Made by a program: the position numbers and the translations under genes. A DNA stretch of 64,000 nt, taken from Cyanobium gracile_A (lineage in GTDB: Bacteria > Cyanobacteriota > Cyanobacteriia > PCC-6307 > Cyanobiaceae). The DNA lies in NCBI RefSeq assembly GCF_034931305.1, contig NZ_JAYGHY010000005.1:1-64000 (forward strand). The letters run 5' to 3'. Below are positions 18,967 to 31,740 of this stretch, in pieces (the stretch's first letter is position 1; each line of letters begins with the position of its first letter). Below the pieces are notes generated by a model. That model made no database searches, was not told the origin of the DNA, and saw nothing but the letters and a program-made list of their open reading frames with translations.

Positions 18967-20316
18967 TCAGCCACCGGCGGTGAGCCACCAGCGCCCCAGG
19001 CCCACCGCGGTGGCGGCGCCGATCACGGGCAACGCCCCGAGGCCCCGCCCCAGCAGCACCACAGCGGCCAGCAGCACCACCACCGCGCCGCCGTCGATGG
19101 CGCCGGCGGGGGCCAGGGCCGGTCCCGCCAGATAAAGCGCCAGGCTCAGGATCACCCCCACCACGGCGGCGGTGATGGCGTTGAGGGGGGCGCCGACGCG
19201 CAGGTCCTCGCGGCTCGCTTCCACCAGGGGGCCGCCGGCCAGGATGAACAGGAAGGAGGGCAGGAAGGTGAACCACACCACCACCAGGGCGGCCACCACG
19301 CCGGCCGACAGGCTGCCGCTGCTGTTCCAGCCCCCCATGAAGCCCACGAAGGCCACCACCATGATCAGGGGCCCCGGCGTGGTCTCGCCCAGGGCCAGGC
19401 CGTCCACCATCTGGCCGGCCTCCAGCCAGCCGAAGGTCTCCACTGCCCCCTGGGCCACGTAGGGCAGCACGGCGTAGGCGCCCCCGAAGCTGACCAGAGC
19501 CACCTTGGTGAAGAAGCGGGCCATGGTGGCCAGCTGGCCGTTCCAGCCGCCCGCCAGGCTCAGCAGGGCCAGGGGCAGGATGAGGGCCACCCCACCTCCC
19601 AGCAGGGTGAGGGCGAGGCGGCGCCAGTGGAAGCGGGCGTGGGCGGGGGTGGGGGTGTCGTCGTCGTGCAGAGCGGCGCCGGATGGGGCGTCGGCTGTCG
19701 CATCGGCCGTGGCGCTGGCGACGGCTCGCGATGGGGCCTGGAACAGGGACGGCCGCAGCCGGCCGCCGATCCAGCCCACCAGGGCCGTGGCGAGGATCAG
19801 GGCCGGATAGGGCACCTGGCCCAGGGCCAGGGCCAGGCAGGCCGCCGCCGCGATCAGCACCAGGGCGGGGTTGTGCAACGTGCGCCGCCCCAGCCGCCAG
19901 GCCGCCTGGAGCACGATCCCGAGCACCGCCGGTTTGAGGGCCCAGAACACCGCCGCCAGCACCGGCAGCTGGCCCCAGAGGGCATAGATCGCCGAGAGGC
20001 TCAGCAGCACCAGCACCGAGGGCAGCAGGAACAGGCCCCCGGCGATCAGGGCGCCGCCCAGGCCGTGCATCAGCCAGCCCAGGTAGGTGGCCAGCTGGGT
20101 GGCTTCCGGCCCCGGCAGCAGCATGCAGTAGTTGAGCGCATGCAGGAAGCGCCGCTCCGACAGCCAGCGTCTCCGCTCCACCAGTTCGGCGTGCAACAGC
20201 GCGATCTGGCCGGCCGGCCCGCCGAAGCTGACCAGCCCCAGCCGCAGCCAGAAGCGGGCGGCGCTGGCGACGGATGCCGCTGGCGTTGGCTCCGGGAGGA
20301 AGGGGGCCGGGTTCAT
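18967..20316 (-). CDS. chrA: Chromate transporter ChrA, long form
   Basis: 449 residues, made of two homologous halves, each of about six helices. The family motif GGPAGQIALLHAELVERRRW and PGPEATQLATYLGW appear in the N-terminal half, and SFGGAYAVLPYVAQGA and TPGPLIMVVAFVGF in the C-terminal half. ChrA effluxes chromate, often coupled to sulfate status; many cyanobacterial copies are adjacent to sulfur genes, as here. Start ATG 20316 overlaps the amidotransferase stop in an ATGA. The specific substrate is inferred from the family. Confidence 0.9.
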   Translation of the reverse strand: MNPAPFLPEPTPAASVASAARFWLRLGLVSFGGPAGQIALLHAELVERRRWLSERRFLHALNYCMLLPGPEATQLATYLGWLMHGLGGALIAGGLFLLPSVLVLLSLSAIYALWGQLPVLAAVFWALKPAVLGIVLQAAWRLGRRTLHNPALVLIAAAACLALALGQVPYPALILATALVGWIGGRLRPSLFQAPSRAVASATADATADAPSGAALHDDDTPTPAHARFHWRRLALTLLGGGVALILPLALLSLAGGWNGQLATMARFFTKVALVSFGGAYAVLPYVAQGAVETFGWLEAGQMVDGLALGETTPGPLIMVVAFVGFMGGWNSSGSLSAGVVAALVVVWFTFLPSFLFILAGGPLVEASREDLRVGAPLNAITAAVVGVILSLALYLAGPALAPAGAIDGGAVVVLLAAVVLLGRGLGALPVIGAATAVGLGRWWLTAGG

Positions 20317-21116
20317 TCGCTCTCCGCTGGAGCGCCCAGCGGACCGGCGCGGCGGATGACCTCCCCTCCCCGCAGCAACAGCGCCTCGCCGGGCACCAGG
20401 GGGGTCCAGCGTTCATCGCTGGTCAGGGGTTCCGTGCTCACGATGGTCACCACGTCGTTGGGGCCGGCGAGCTCGGTGAAGTCCACACTGAGGTCGTCGT
20501 CGGCGAGGGTGGCCCGGGCGAAGGGAGCCCTGCGGGTGATGCGGTGCAGCTTGGTGCTGGCGTAGGCAAAGAGCCAGCGGCCGTTACTGATCAGGCCATT
20601 GAAGATGCCGGCAGAGGTGAGTTGCACGGAGGCGCGTGTCAGGGCCTCAAACAGTCCGGCTTCGTCCTCCGCAGCCAGACCAGCCCGCTCAAGCTCACCG
20701 AGGATCCAGCAGAAGGCGGCCTCACTGTCGGTGGAACCTTCCGGGCGGAACAACGGTGTTTCAGGCAGCGTTCCTTCGAGGTGCCCGTTATGGGCAAACA
20801 CCCACTCCTGGCCGTGCCAGTGACGCTGAAAGGGATGGCAGTTCTCCAGGGCCACCACCCCCCGGGTGGCCTTGCGGATGTGGGCGATCGAGCAATGGGC
20901 CTTGAGATCGAGGGCGGCCACCTCGGCGGCGGCCTTTGAGAAGGCTGCCGGAGCGTCCTCCCGGTACAGGTGCACGCCATGACCGTCGGGGTCGAAGCTG
21001 GCCACCCCCCAACCGTCACCGTGGCAACCGGTGGCTCCGCCCCGGCGGGTGAGGCCATGGAAGGAGAAGCGCATGTCGGTGGGGGTGTTGGCGCTGAGGG
21101 CCAGCAGTTCGCACAT
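20313..21116 (-). CDS. Class II glutamine amidotransferase, YafJ-type
   Basis: 267 residues. Removing the initiator methionine exposes Cys2 (MCELLAL), the catalytic N-terminal nucleophile of class II (Ntn) amidotransferases, so ATG 21116 is chosen over the preceding GTG 21119. ARIRKATRG-like SIAHIRKATRG, HPFQRHWHGQEWVFAHNGHLEG and SDSEAAFCW-type STDSEAAFCW are the glutamine-binding segments. This family (YafJ-like) has no settled substrate. It is coupled to chrA by a four-base overlap, a pairing worth noting for stress physiology. Confidence 0.88.
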   Translation of the reverse strand: MCELLALSANTPTDMRFSFHGLTRRGGATGCHGDGWGVASFDPDGHGVHLYREDAPAAFSKAAAEVAALDLKAHCSIAHIRKATRGVVALENCHPFQRHWHGQEWVFAHNGHLEGTLPETPLFRPEGSTDSEAAFCWILGELERAGLAAEDEAGLFEALTRASVQLTSAGIFNGLISNGRWLFAYASTKLHRITRRAPFARATLADDDLSVDFTELAGPNDVVTIVSTEPLTSDERWTPLVPGEALLLRGGEVIRRAGPLGAPAESE

Positions 21117-21156
21117 CACCCGAGGTCCACCGTCGCCCCCATTCTCTCCGCCGGGC

Positions 21157-22221
21157 TCAGCGCGAGCGACTGAACAGCTGGTCCCAGACCCCGTCCTTGG
21201 CGAAGAAGGTGGCGTTGATCTGCTTCCAGCCGCCGAAGTCGTCGGCCGAGAACAGTGTCTTCACCGGGGCGAAACGGCCCTTCACCCGGCTCCAGACGCC
21301 GGGGCTGACCGGACGGAAGCCTTCCTCGGCGAAGATCTCCTGGGCCGGTTCGCTTTGCAGGTAGGCGGCCAGGGCCTCGGCGGCCTGGCGGGTGCCCTTG
21401 CGGTCCACGTTGCGGTCGACAACGGTCACCGGGCCCTCGATGCGGATGTTGACCTCAGGCACGATGAAGGGCGCCTTGAGATCGCCGCTCCGTTTCGCCA
21501 GGATCGCCTCGTTCTCGTAATTGAGCAGCACGTCACCCTGGCCGCGCTTGAGGAACACGTCACTGGCCTCGCGGGCGTCCTTGGGCAGGTTGTCCACATT
21601 GCGGTAGACCGAACCCACGTAGGCCTTCGCCTGGGCCTCGCTGCCCCCGGTCTGGCTGATCGAGCCCCACAGACCCAGGAAGTTCCAGCGGGCGCCGCCG
21701 GAGGTCTTGGGATTGGCCGTCACCACGGAGATGCCGGGCTTGGCCAGATCCGCCCAGGTGCGAACGCCTCTGGGATTGCCGTCACGGGTGACGAAAGCCA
21801 CCACCGAGTGGGTGATGATCGACCCGTCGGGCAGATCCTTCTCCCAGCCGGGCTGCACCAGACCGTTCTCCTGGAGCTTGAGCACGTCGCCGGCCAGGGC
21901 CAGGGTGGCCACGTCGGCGTCCAGGCCGTCGATGATCGCCCGGGTCTGGGAGCCGGAGCCGCCATAGCTGGTTTTCACGCTGATGGCCTGGCCGGTTCGG
22001 GCCTTCCAGTCGGCTTCGAACCTGGGCAGGATCCTGTCGTAGGCCCCCTTGGTCACGGCGTAGCTCACCAGCAGCAGCTCCTGGGACGCAGCGCTGGCGC
22101 CGTCACCGGCACGGCCTTCGGGCCGGGGGCTGCAGCCGACCAGGGCAAGCCCGACAGCCAGGCCAGGAAGCCACCGGCGGCGAGCGGCTGGCGGGATCGA
22201 GGCGGAGAACGGATAAAGCAC
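21157..22221 (-). CDS. sbpA: Sulfate ABC transporter substrate-binding protein
   Basis: 354 residues from GTG 22221. The N-terminus has an Arg-rich patch, a hydrophobic stretch and LVGCSP, so it may be a lipoprotein. The body matches sulfate/thiosulfate-binding proteins: SYAVTKGAYD, SYGGSGSQTRAIIDGL, ALAGDVLKLQENGLV, NPKTSGGARWNFLG and GQGDVLLNYENEA. It captures sulfate in the periplasm for CysTW/CysA. It is separated from cysA by two regulator genes. An upstream ATG-free extension to 22341 is open but unlikely to be translated. The start is inferred from signal-peptide position. Confidence 0.93.
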   Translation of the reverse strand: MLYPFSASIPPAARRRWLPGLAVGLALVGCSPRPEGRAGDGASAASQELLLVSYAVTKGAYDRILPRFEADWKARTGQAISVKTSYGGSGSQTRAIIDGLDADVATLALAGDVLKLQENGLVQPGWEKDLPDGSIITHSVVAFVTRDGNPRGVRTWADLAKPGISVVTANPKTSGGARWNFLGLWGSISQTGGSEAQAKAYVGSVYRNVDNLPKDAREASDVFLKRGQGDVLLNYENEAILAKRSGDLKAPFIVPEVNIRIEGPVTVVDRNVDRKGTRQAAEALAAYLQSEPAQEIFAEEGFRPVSPGVWSRVKGRFAPVKTLFSADDFGGWKQINATFFAKDGVWDQLFSRSR

Positions 22222-22228
22222 GGTAGTC

Positions 22229-22255
22229 CGATAGATGAACTGATGAAAGCTATCG
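22229..22255. promoter_or_regulatory. Inverted repeat between sbpA and the Rrf2 regulator
   Basis: CGATAG at 22229-22234 and CTATCG at 22250-22255 form a perfect 6-base inverted repeat with a 15-base spacer, just upstream of the sbpA start and about 110 bases from the Rrf2 start. It is placed where an operator shared by the divergent genes would lie. A repeat of this length can arise by chance; I give it low confidence. Confidence 0.3.
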
Positions 22256-22367
22256 ACGCGGTTGCCATGGCGATGTAGGGCGGATGACAATGCCTGGGGC
22301 GAGCGTGACGGGTGGGGCCCGGTGGGTGGGGGCTGCCACAATCCCCGTCAGACAACCGTGGAATCCC

Positions 22368-22799
22368 GTGGCCTTCAGCGCGAAAACCGGCTACGGCCTC
22401 GTCTCGCTCATGGAGCTGGCCGCCATCCATGCCCGCGGTGGGGTGCTGCAGGTGGCGGAGATCGCCCAGCGCCAGGGCATCCCCGACCGCTACCTCGAGC
22501 AGATGCTCGCCAGCCTGCGGCGGGGGCAGATCCTGCGCAGCATCCGCGGCCCGAAGGGGGGCTACCAGCTGGCCCGGCCGCCGGCGGAGATTCGGGTCGA
22601 CGCCATCGTCAGTTGTCTGGAGGGGGACGTGGCCCCCCGCTCCGCTGGCGAGGGCGCCACGCCCGAATTCGAGGTGCTGGGCCGGCTGGAGCAGCGGCTG
22701 GAGGAGGCCCGCCTGGGGATTCTCTCGGGCACCACATTGCAGGACCTGCTCGACCAGCGGGACCACCTGGCCCAGGCCCAGGCGATGTACTTCATCTGA
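22368..22799 (+). CDS. Rrf2-family transcriptional regulator
   Basis: 143 residues from GTG 22368. A winged-helix DNA-binding domain is recognised from the sequence: YGLVSLMELA, LQVAEIAQRQGIPDRYLEQML, and the wing ILRSIRGPKGGYQLARP, which is diagnostic of Rrf2 proteins. Iron-sulfur members have three cysteines in the C-terminal half; here only one cysteine is present (in SCLEG), so an Fe-S cluster is unlikely, as in the CymR sulfur-metabolism branch. It is divergent from sbpA and precedes cysR, which suggests a role in sulfate or cysteine control. That role is inference. Confidence 0.85.
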   Translation: MAFSAKTGYGLVSLMELAAIHARGGVLQVAEIAQRQGIPDRYLEQMLASLRRGQILRSIRGPKGGYQLARPPAEIRVDAIVSCLEGDVAPRSAGEGATPEFEVLGRLEQRLEEARLGILSGTTLQDLLDQRDHLAQAQAMYFI

Positions 22800-22828
22800 G
22801 GCAGGACGTCCCGGATCGTTAAATAGGC

Positions 22829-22850
22829 CACATTGCCGATTGGAAATGTG
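22829..22850. promoter_or_regulatory. 22-base dyad upstream of cysR
   Basis: CACATT at 22829-22834 and AATGTG at 22845-22850 form a perfect 6-base inverted repeat with a 10-base spacer, in the 177-base gap between the Rrf2 gene and cysR. The size fits a Crp-family dimer site, so it could be a CysR autoregulatory operator. The arms do not match the usual TGTGA-N6-TCACA or GTA-N8-TAC consensus, so this is a candidate only. Confidence 0.35.
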
Positions 22851-22976
22851 AAGTATGGTTCTGGTGCCCCCGCAGGCGCCCCATGTGCTGTTGTCGGCGA
22901 ATGTCTGTTGCCAGCCGATCGCTGGCCGTTTGCTCTGCCCCGATGACCCCGTACCCATTCCTTCGTTCCTGCGGCC

Positions 22977-23528
22977 ATGACCACCTCGCGCCCACCCCAG
23001 GCCCTCCGCCTCACGCTCCTGCCCCGTGACGTCCTGCCCGATGGGCTGCACTGGAGAATCCAGGACGGCTACATGCGCACCGCGTCCCACGACGAGGACG
23101 GGGAGTCCTTCACCCTGGGTCTCTGGGGCCCGGGCGACTGGGTGACCAATGCCTACTCGGCCCTGCGGCCAGTGGAGATCCAGTGCCTGTCCACCGTCGT
23201 GGTGGAGCAGGGCCATCCCAGCGAGGCCGAGATCCTGGCCTTCCTGCACCACCAGATCCGCAACACCGAAGAACTGTTCGAAATCAACCGGGTCCGCGGC
23301 GCCGACTCGCGGCTGCTGCGGCTGCTGCGCTGGATCGGCATCCGCTTCGGCCAGGTCAGCAGCCGGGGCTACCGCCTCTCCCTGCGGGACATGAACCTCA
23401 CCCATCAGGCCCTGGCAGAGATCTGCGGCCTCACCCGGGTGACGGTCACCAAGACCCTCAACCATTTCAAGCGCCTCGGCCTGCTGCACCAGGTGAGTGA
23501 CACCGACCTGATGGTCAGCCTCCCCTGA
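22977..23528 (+). CDS. cysR: Crp-family regulator of sulfate uptake, CysR-like
   Basis: 183 residues. A cyclic-nucleotide-binding-like beta-roll occupies the first ~100 residues (FTLGLWGPGDWVTNAYSALRP), then a dimer helix and a Crp-type helix-turn-helix at the C-terminus (NLTHQALAEICGLTRVTVTKTLNHF). CysR of Synechococcus elongatus is a Crp-family activator encoded within the sulfate permease cluster; the position here, between sbpA and cysA, is the same kind of context. Ligand residues for cAMP are not evident. The name rests on context and family, not on a residue-level signature. Confidence 0.78.
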   Translation: MTTSRPPQALRLTLLPRDVLPDGLHWRIQDGYMRTASHDEDGESFTLGLWGPGDWVTNAYSALRPVEIQCLSTVVVEQGHPSEAEILAFLHHQIRNTEELFEINRVRGADSRLLRLLRWIGIRFGQVSSRGYRLSLRDMNLTHQALAEICGLTRVTVTKTLNHFKRLGLLHQVSDTDLMVSLP

Positions 23529-23573
23529 GCGCCTCGCCGTCGCCCAGGACCTCGCCGATGCCCGACTGGCGGC

Positions 23574-24596
23574 TCAGATCGAGTAGTCCGGCTGGAAGGC
23601 GTGGGCCTGGCAACTGATCACATGCAGTCGGTCGCCGGGCTTCAGGGTGGCGACGTCGACCTCTTCCCGGGGGAACTGGGCCACCACCACGTCTTCGGTG
23701 TCGAGCACCAGTTCTGCCTGCAGGTCGCGGCCCATGTGGGTGAGGCGCCGCAGGCGGGCCGGCACGGTGCCCGGCTGGGGGGTGACATGCACCTGCACGT
23801 GGTGGGGGCGCACGAAGATCCGGCCGTCTGCCGGCAGCGGTGGGACGGCATCGCGCCGCACGGGCAGGGAGCCGCTGGGCAGTTCGTTGACGGCCCCCAC
23901 GAAGCTCATCACGAAGGGGGAGGCGGGATGGTCGTAGATCTCGGCCGGGGTGCCGATCTGCTCCACCCGCCCTTCGTTCATGACCACGATGCGGTCGGCC
24001 ACTTCCATGGCCTCCTCCTGGTCGTGGGTGACGATCACGGTGGTGACGTGCATCTCGTCGTGGAGGTTGCGCAGCCAGGCGCGCAGCTCCTTGCGCACCT
24101 TGGCATCGAGGGCGCTGAAAGGTTCATCGAGCAGCAGCACCCGGGGCTGCACCGCCAGGGCCCGGGCCAGGGCCACCCGCTGGCGCTGGCCGCCGGAGAG
24201 CTGGGAGGGAAAGCGGCCGCCGTAGCCCCGCAGGTGGACAAGGTCGAGCAGCTCGTCCACCCGGCGGCGGATGGCCTCGGGCTTCCAGCGACGCAGCTCG
24301 AGGCCGAAGGCCACGTTGCGACGCACGTTGCGGTGCTTGAACAGGGCGAAATGCTGGAACACGAAGCCCACCTGGCGCTCCTGCACCGAGCGTTGGGTGG
24401 CCTCCTCGCCGGTGATCCAGATGCGACCGGCATCGGCCGCCTCCAGCCCGGCGATCAGGCGCAGCAGGGTGCTCTTGCCAGATCCGGACGGCCCCAGCAG
24501 GGCCACCAGGGAGCCGCTGTCCACGTCGACGCTGACGTCGTCGGCGGCGCGGAAGTCGCCGAAGCTCTTGCTGACGTTGGCGACGCGAATGCCCAT
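23574..24596 (-). CDS. cysA: Sulfate ABC transporter ATPase
   Basis: 340 residues. Walker A GPSGSGKST, Q-loop VFQHFALF, signature LSGGQRQRVALARAL, Walker B VLLLDEPFSALD and a switch His follow in order. The C-terminal ~110 residues form a TOBE-type regulatory domain (RIFVRPHHVQVHV). It powers sulfate import through CysTW with SbpA. It is divergent from cysT, with a 108-base shared control region. Length and start ATG 24596 match family norms. Confidence 0.94.
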   Translation of the reverse strand: MGIRVANVSKSFGDFRAADDVSVDVDSGSLVALLGPSGSGKSTLLRLIAGLEAADAGRIWITGEEATQRSVQERQVGFVFQHFALFKHRNVRRNVAFGLELRRWKPEAIRRRVDELLDLVHLRGYGGRFPSQLSGGQRQRVALARALAVQPRVLLLDEPFSALDAKVRKELRAWLRNLHDEMHVTTVIVTHDQEEAMEVADRIVVMNEGRVEQIGTPAEIYDHPASPFVMSFVGAVNELPSGSLPVRRDAVPPLPADGRIFVRPHHVQVHVTPQPGTVPARLRRLTHMGRDLQAELVLDTEDVVVAQFPREEVDVATLKPGDRLHVISCQAHAFQPDYSI

Positions 24597-24640
24597 CGGG
24601 ACGGACTGGGTGAGTGGGGGAAACGGACTATACCGGTAAA

Positions 24641-24674
24641 CACACCGCCAAACCGTTCTTTAGGATGATACGGT
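24641..24674. promoter_or_regulatory. Palindromic elements in the cysA-cysT divergent control region
   Basis: Two features lie between the divergent starts. TACCGGTA at 24641-24648 is an 8-base perfect palindrome. ACCGT at 24652-24656 and ACGGT at 24670-24674 form an inverted repeat with a 13-base spacer. The TACCGG and ACCGT cores are similar to each other. They are placed to control both cysA and cysT, presumably by CysR or the Rrf2 protein; no direct evidence assigns them. Confidence 0.35.
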
Positions 24675-24704
24675 CAGCGCCACCCCGCCGATCCGGCGCC
24701 CCCG

Positions 24705-25556
24705 ATGACCCCCGCCCCGTTGCGCCGCTGGCGCCCGCCTGTCCTAAGCCTGCCCAGCTGGCCCTGGCGCCTCACCTGGACCTACCTGGGCCTGATCCTG
24801 TTCCTGCCCCTGGGGGCGATGCTGCTCAAGGCCGCCCGGGTGGGGCCCGTCGGGTTCTGGGAGATGGCCACCACCCCGGAGGCCCTCGCCACCTACAAGG
24901 TCAGCTTCGGCCTTGCCTTTGTGGCCAGTGTGATCAACGGCGTGTTCGGGCTGGTGGTGGCCTGGGCCCTGGTGCGCAGCCGCTTCCCGGGCCAGCGGCT
25001 GCTGGATGCGCTGATCGATCTGCCCTTCGCCCTGCCCACCGCCGTGGCCGGGTTGGCGCTCACGGCCGTGTACAGCACCAACGGCTGGCTGGGGCAACCG
25101 CTGAACGAGGCCTTCGGCCTCAAGGTGGCCTTCGCCGCCCCCGGGGTGATGGTGGCGATGGTGTTCATTTCGTTGCCCTTCGTGGTGCGGACGGTGGAGC
25201 CGGTGCTGCGTTCCCTGGAGAAGGAGCAGGAGGAAGCCTCCTGGTGTCTGGGGGCCACGCCCCTGCAGACCACCGTGCGGGTGGTGCTGCCCCAGCTGCT
25301 GCCGGCGATCCTCGGCGGGGTGGCCCAGGGCTACAGCCGGGCCGTGGGCGAATACGGCTCGGTGGTGATGATCTCCAGCAACGTGCCCTTCCGTGACCTG
25401 ATCACCCCCACCCTGATCATTCAGAAGCTCGAGGAGTACGACTTCGAGGCCGCCACCGTGATCGGTTCGGTGATGTTGATCTTTTCCCTGCTCAGCCTGC
25501 TGGTGATCAACCTACTGCAGGTCTGGGGCCAGCGCTACCAGGGCGATTCGGCCTGA
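24705..25556 (+). CDS. cysT: Sulfate ABC transporter permease CysT
   Basis: 283 residues with six membrane helices. CysT hallmarks include LIDLPFALPTAVAGLALTAVYS, the LFVVRTVEPVLRSLEKEQEEA-type cytoplasmic loop, and the EAA motif (EASWCLGATPLQTTVRVVLPQ) that contacts CysA. A GYSRAVGEYGSVVMIS segment follows. It forms the membrane channel with CysW, encoded 36 bases downstream. The start ATG 24705 is the first in the frame after the control region. Confidence 0.94.
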   Translation: MTPAPLRRWRPPVLSLPSWPWRLTWTYLGLILFLPLGAMLLKAARVGPVGFWEMATTPEALATYKVSFGLAFVASVINGVFGLVVAWALVRSRFPGQRLLDALIDLPFALPTAVAGLALTAVYSTNGWLGQPLNEAFGLKVAFAAPGVMVAMVFISLPFVVRTVEPVLRSLEKEQEEASWCLGATPLQTTVRVVLPQLLPAILGGVAQGYSRAVGEYGSVVMISSNVPFRDLITPTLIIQKLEEYDFEAATVIGSVMLIFSLLSLLVINLLQVWGQRYQGDSA

Positions 25557-25592
25557 TTCCCCTCCAGCTTCCGTTGCGTTGATTCTTTCGCC

Positions 25593-26498
25593 ATGACCAT
25601 CGTCGTTCCCAGCCTGGAGAGCCCGCGGCCCAGCCCTGCGCCAGGCCAACGTTCACGCCGTAAAGGCCTTGATCTGCCGGCGATCCTGATTCCGCTGATC
25701 GCCTGCCTGTACGTGGGGGTGGTGATCCTGCTGCCGGCCCTGAGCGTGGTGGCCTCAGCCTTCGCCAAGGGGCTGGGCCCCTTCCTGGAGAATTTCCAGT
25801 CCCACGAACTGCTTTCCGCCCTGCGGCTCACCCTGTTCGCCACCGCCGTGGCCGTGCCCTGCAACGTCATCTTCGGCCTGGCCGCGGCCACCGCCATCGC
25901 CCGGCGTCAGTTCCGCGGCAAGGCGTTGCTGCTCAGCGTCATCGACCTGCCCTTCTCGATCTCGCCGGTGGTGGTGGGCCTGATGCTGGTGCTGCTCTAC
26001 AGCCCCACCCAGGGGTTGCTGGGGGGTGTGGTGGAGAGCCTGGGCTGGAAAATCATCTTCTCCTGGCCCGGCATCGTGCTGGCGACGATCATCGTCACCT
26101 TCCCCTTCATGGCCCGGGAGGTGATCCCCTTGCTGGAGGAGGAGGGCTGGGAGCAGGAGGAGGCGGCCCGCACCCTGGGGGCCACCAACTGGCAGGTGTT
26201 CTGGAAAGTGACGCTCCCCTCGGTGCGCTGGGCCGCCCTCTACGGCCTGATCCTCACCACGGCCCGGGCCCTTGGGGAGTTCGGCGCGGTGGCGGTGGTC
26301 AGCGGCAACATCGAGGGCCAGACCCAGACCCTGCCTCTGTTCGTGGAAGACGCCTACAAGAACTACCAGACCGAGCTGGCCTTCGGGGCGGCGATGGTGC
26401 TGGGGGGCGTGGCGATCGTGTCGTTGCTGCTCAAGATCCTGGTGGAGCAGGTGTTGGAGCAGGACAAGAAGGCGAGCCGGCTCCCCCAGGACGGCTGA
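25593..26498 (+). CDS. cysW: Sulfate ABC transporter permease CysW
   Basis: 301 residues, six helices. Family features: VIDLPFSISPVVVGLMLVLLY, FPFMAREVIPLLEEEGWEQEEAARTLGA with the EAA motif, and ARALGEFGAVAVVSGNI. It completes the sulfate permease. Its 3' end overlaps the convergent CDF transporter gene by 68 bases. A nearly unbroken cysT-cysW transcript is expected. Confidence 0.94.
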   Translation: MTIVVPSLESPRPSPAPGQRSRRKGLDLPAILIPLIACLYVGVVILLPALSVVASAFAKGLGPFLENFQSHELLSALRLTLFATAVAVPCNVIFGLAAATAIARRQFRGKALLLSVIDLPFSISPVVVGLMLVLLYSPTQGLLGGVVESLGWKIIFSWPGIVLATIIVTFPFMAREVIPLLEEEGWEQEEAARTLGATNWQVFWKVTLPSVRWAALYGLILTTARALGEFGAVAVVSGNIEGQTQTLPLFVEDAYKNYQTELAFGAAMVLGGVAIVSLLLKILVEQVLEQDKKASRLPQDG

Positions 26499-27384
26499 TC
26501 GGGGTCTCCGAGCAGCCCCCGGGCGGTTCGATCTGGATCGTGCTGTGGGTGATGCCCAGGTCGGCCAGCCGTTGCTGGGCCAGCTGCAGCAGCTCCCCGT
26601 CGTCCCCGCCACCGACGGGGCGGACCAGGTGGGCTGTCAGGGCGGTCCGGGAGGTGCTCATGCCCCAGACGTGCAGATGGTGCACGTTCTCCACGCCGGA
26701 CAGGCTGCGCAGGGCTGCCTCCACCTCGGCCAGGTTGATGTCCCGTGGCACGGCGTCGAGGGAGGCGCTGAGGGCCTCCCCCAGCAGCTCCCAGCCACTC
26801 CAGGCCACGGCCAGCCCCACACCGATGGCGGTGACGGCATCGAGCCACAGCCAGCCCACCAGCCCCACCAGCAGGGCGCTGACCAGCACCGCGGCCGAGA
26901 CGGCCGCATCGGTGAGCAGGTGCACCACCGCCGCCCGCCGGTTCAGATCGTGGTGATGACCGCTGCCGAACAGGCGGGCCGACAGCAGGTTGACCACGAT
27001 GCCGGCCGCGGCCGCCCAGGCCACCGGGCCGCTGACCACCGGCACCGGATCGATCAGCCGCTGCACCCCTTCGACGATCACCACCCCGGCCGCCATCAGG
27101 ATCAGGGCCGCGTTCATCAGCGAGGCCAGCTGGGTGCTGCGGCCGAAGCCGTAGGTGAAGCGGGCCGTGGCCGGGCGAGCGCTGAGCCGTTCGGCTCCCC
27201 AGCCGAACAGCAGGCCGGCCACGTCACCGAGGTTGTGAATCGCATCGCCGATCAGGGCCAGGGAGCCGAAGCCGATGCCGATCGCCAGCTGCAGCCCCGA
27301 GAGGCCGCTGTTGAGCACCACCCCCCAGAAGAAGGCCCTCGGGGCCCCACGGTGCGGGTGGTCGTGGTGGGAATGGGACGCCAT
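26431..27384 (-). CDS. Cation diffusion facilitator (zinc/cadmium efflux) transporter
   Basis: 317 residues. The N-terminus has a His-rich HSHHDHPH stretch, followed by CDF helices with the metal-site motifs in GDAIHNLGDV (helix II) and HLLTDAAVSA (helix V). A cytosolic ferredoxin-like domain follows. These features match CzcD/ZitB-like exporters of Zn2+ or related divalent metals using proton exchange. It is a convergent neighbour of cysW and shares 68 bases with it. Metal choice cannot be stated from sequence. Confidence 0.9.
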   Translation of the reverse strand: MASHSHHDHPHRGAPRAFFWGVVLNSGLSGLQLAIGIGFGSLALIGDAIHNLGDVAGLLFGWGAERLSARPATARFTYGFGRSTQLASLMNAALILMAAGVVIVEGVQRLIDPVPVVSGPVAWAAAAGIVVNLLSARLFGSGHHHDLNRRAAVVHLLTDAAVSAAVLVSALLVGLVGWLWLDAVTAIGVGLAVAWSGWELLGEALSASLDAVPRDINLAEVEAALRSLSGVENVHHLHVWGMSTSRTALTAHLVRPVGGGDDGELLQLAQQRLADLGITHSTIQIEPPGGCSETPISRPGGAGSPSCPAPTPAPPGS

Positions 27385-27574
27385 GCAGGCGTCTTAGCCA
27401 CGTTGCAGCCCCGGAGGGCTTCAGGCCTGTTCCAACGTTGTGACGTACGTTCAGCAACACCGTCCCGAGCCGGTTCTCGATACCTTCGCTGTGTTGCCCG
27501 GGTGCCTCACAGGCAAGAGGGCGTGCCATGTTTTCATCGCCGTTGCCCGGCCCTCCGCGTTCGATCTCCATTCC

Positions 27575-28807
<1,233 letters not shown>

Positions 28808-28821
28808 GTTGAGCCATCGGC

Positions 28822-31359
<2,538 letters not shown>

Positions 31360-31740
31360 TGCGGCGTTTGGCCTTCTTGGGGGCTGGGCTTCAGCCCAGT
31401 CGATCTGGACGTCCCTGGCCAGGAGGCCGAAGACGGAGGCGCCCGCGTCGTCTGAGCGGACGATCACCTCCCCTGCTGCGACTGTCCTGGAGTTCCTGAC
31501 CTAGGCCAGAAGCCACATGGCGTCACGGCGCCTTGGGAGGGGGATGTCATGGATGACGCCTGGATCAGACACCATGCAGGCGGACGGGTAAGGATCAGCT
31601 GGGAACGGAGCTTCGCGGTCGTCTTGGGATGATGAGGGAGCCCGCCAGAGTTCCATTCCCGACCCCGCAGCCCAGCCAGGGGTGGCCCCCACTCCGTTCC
31701 CCTTTCCCGGGGAGCCCGGCCCGAGGGAGGGCCCGCAGCC
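31360..31740. other. Non-coding gap between glgP and the pyruvate-kinase-like gene
   Basis: About 380 bases between divergent starts. A perfect hairpin, CTGGGCT/AGCCCAG (31384-31390 and 31393-31399, loop of two), lies in the glgP leader about 25 bases before its ATG. I see no convincing coding region, no clear -35/-10 pair and no known riboswitch pattern in the remainder. Confidence 0.5.
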
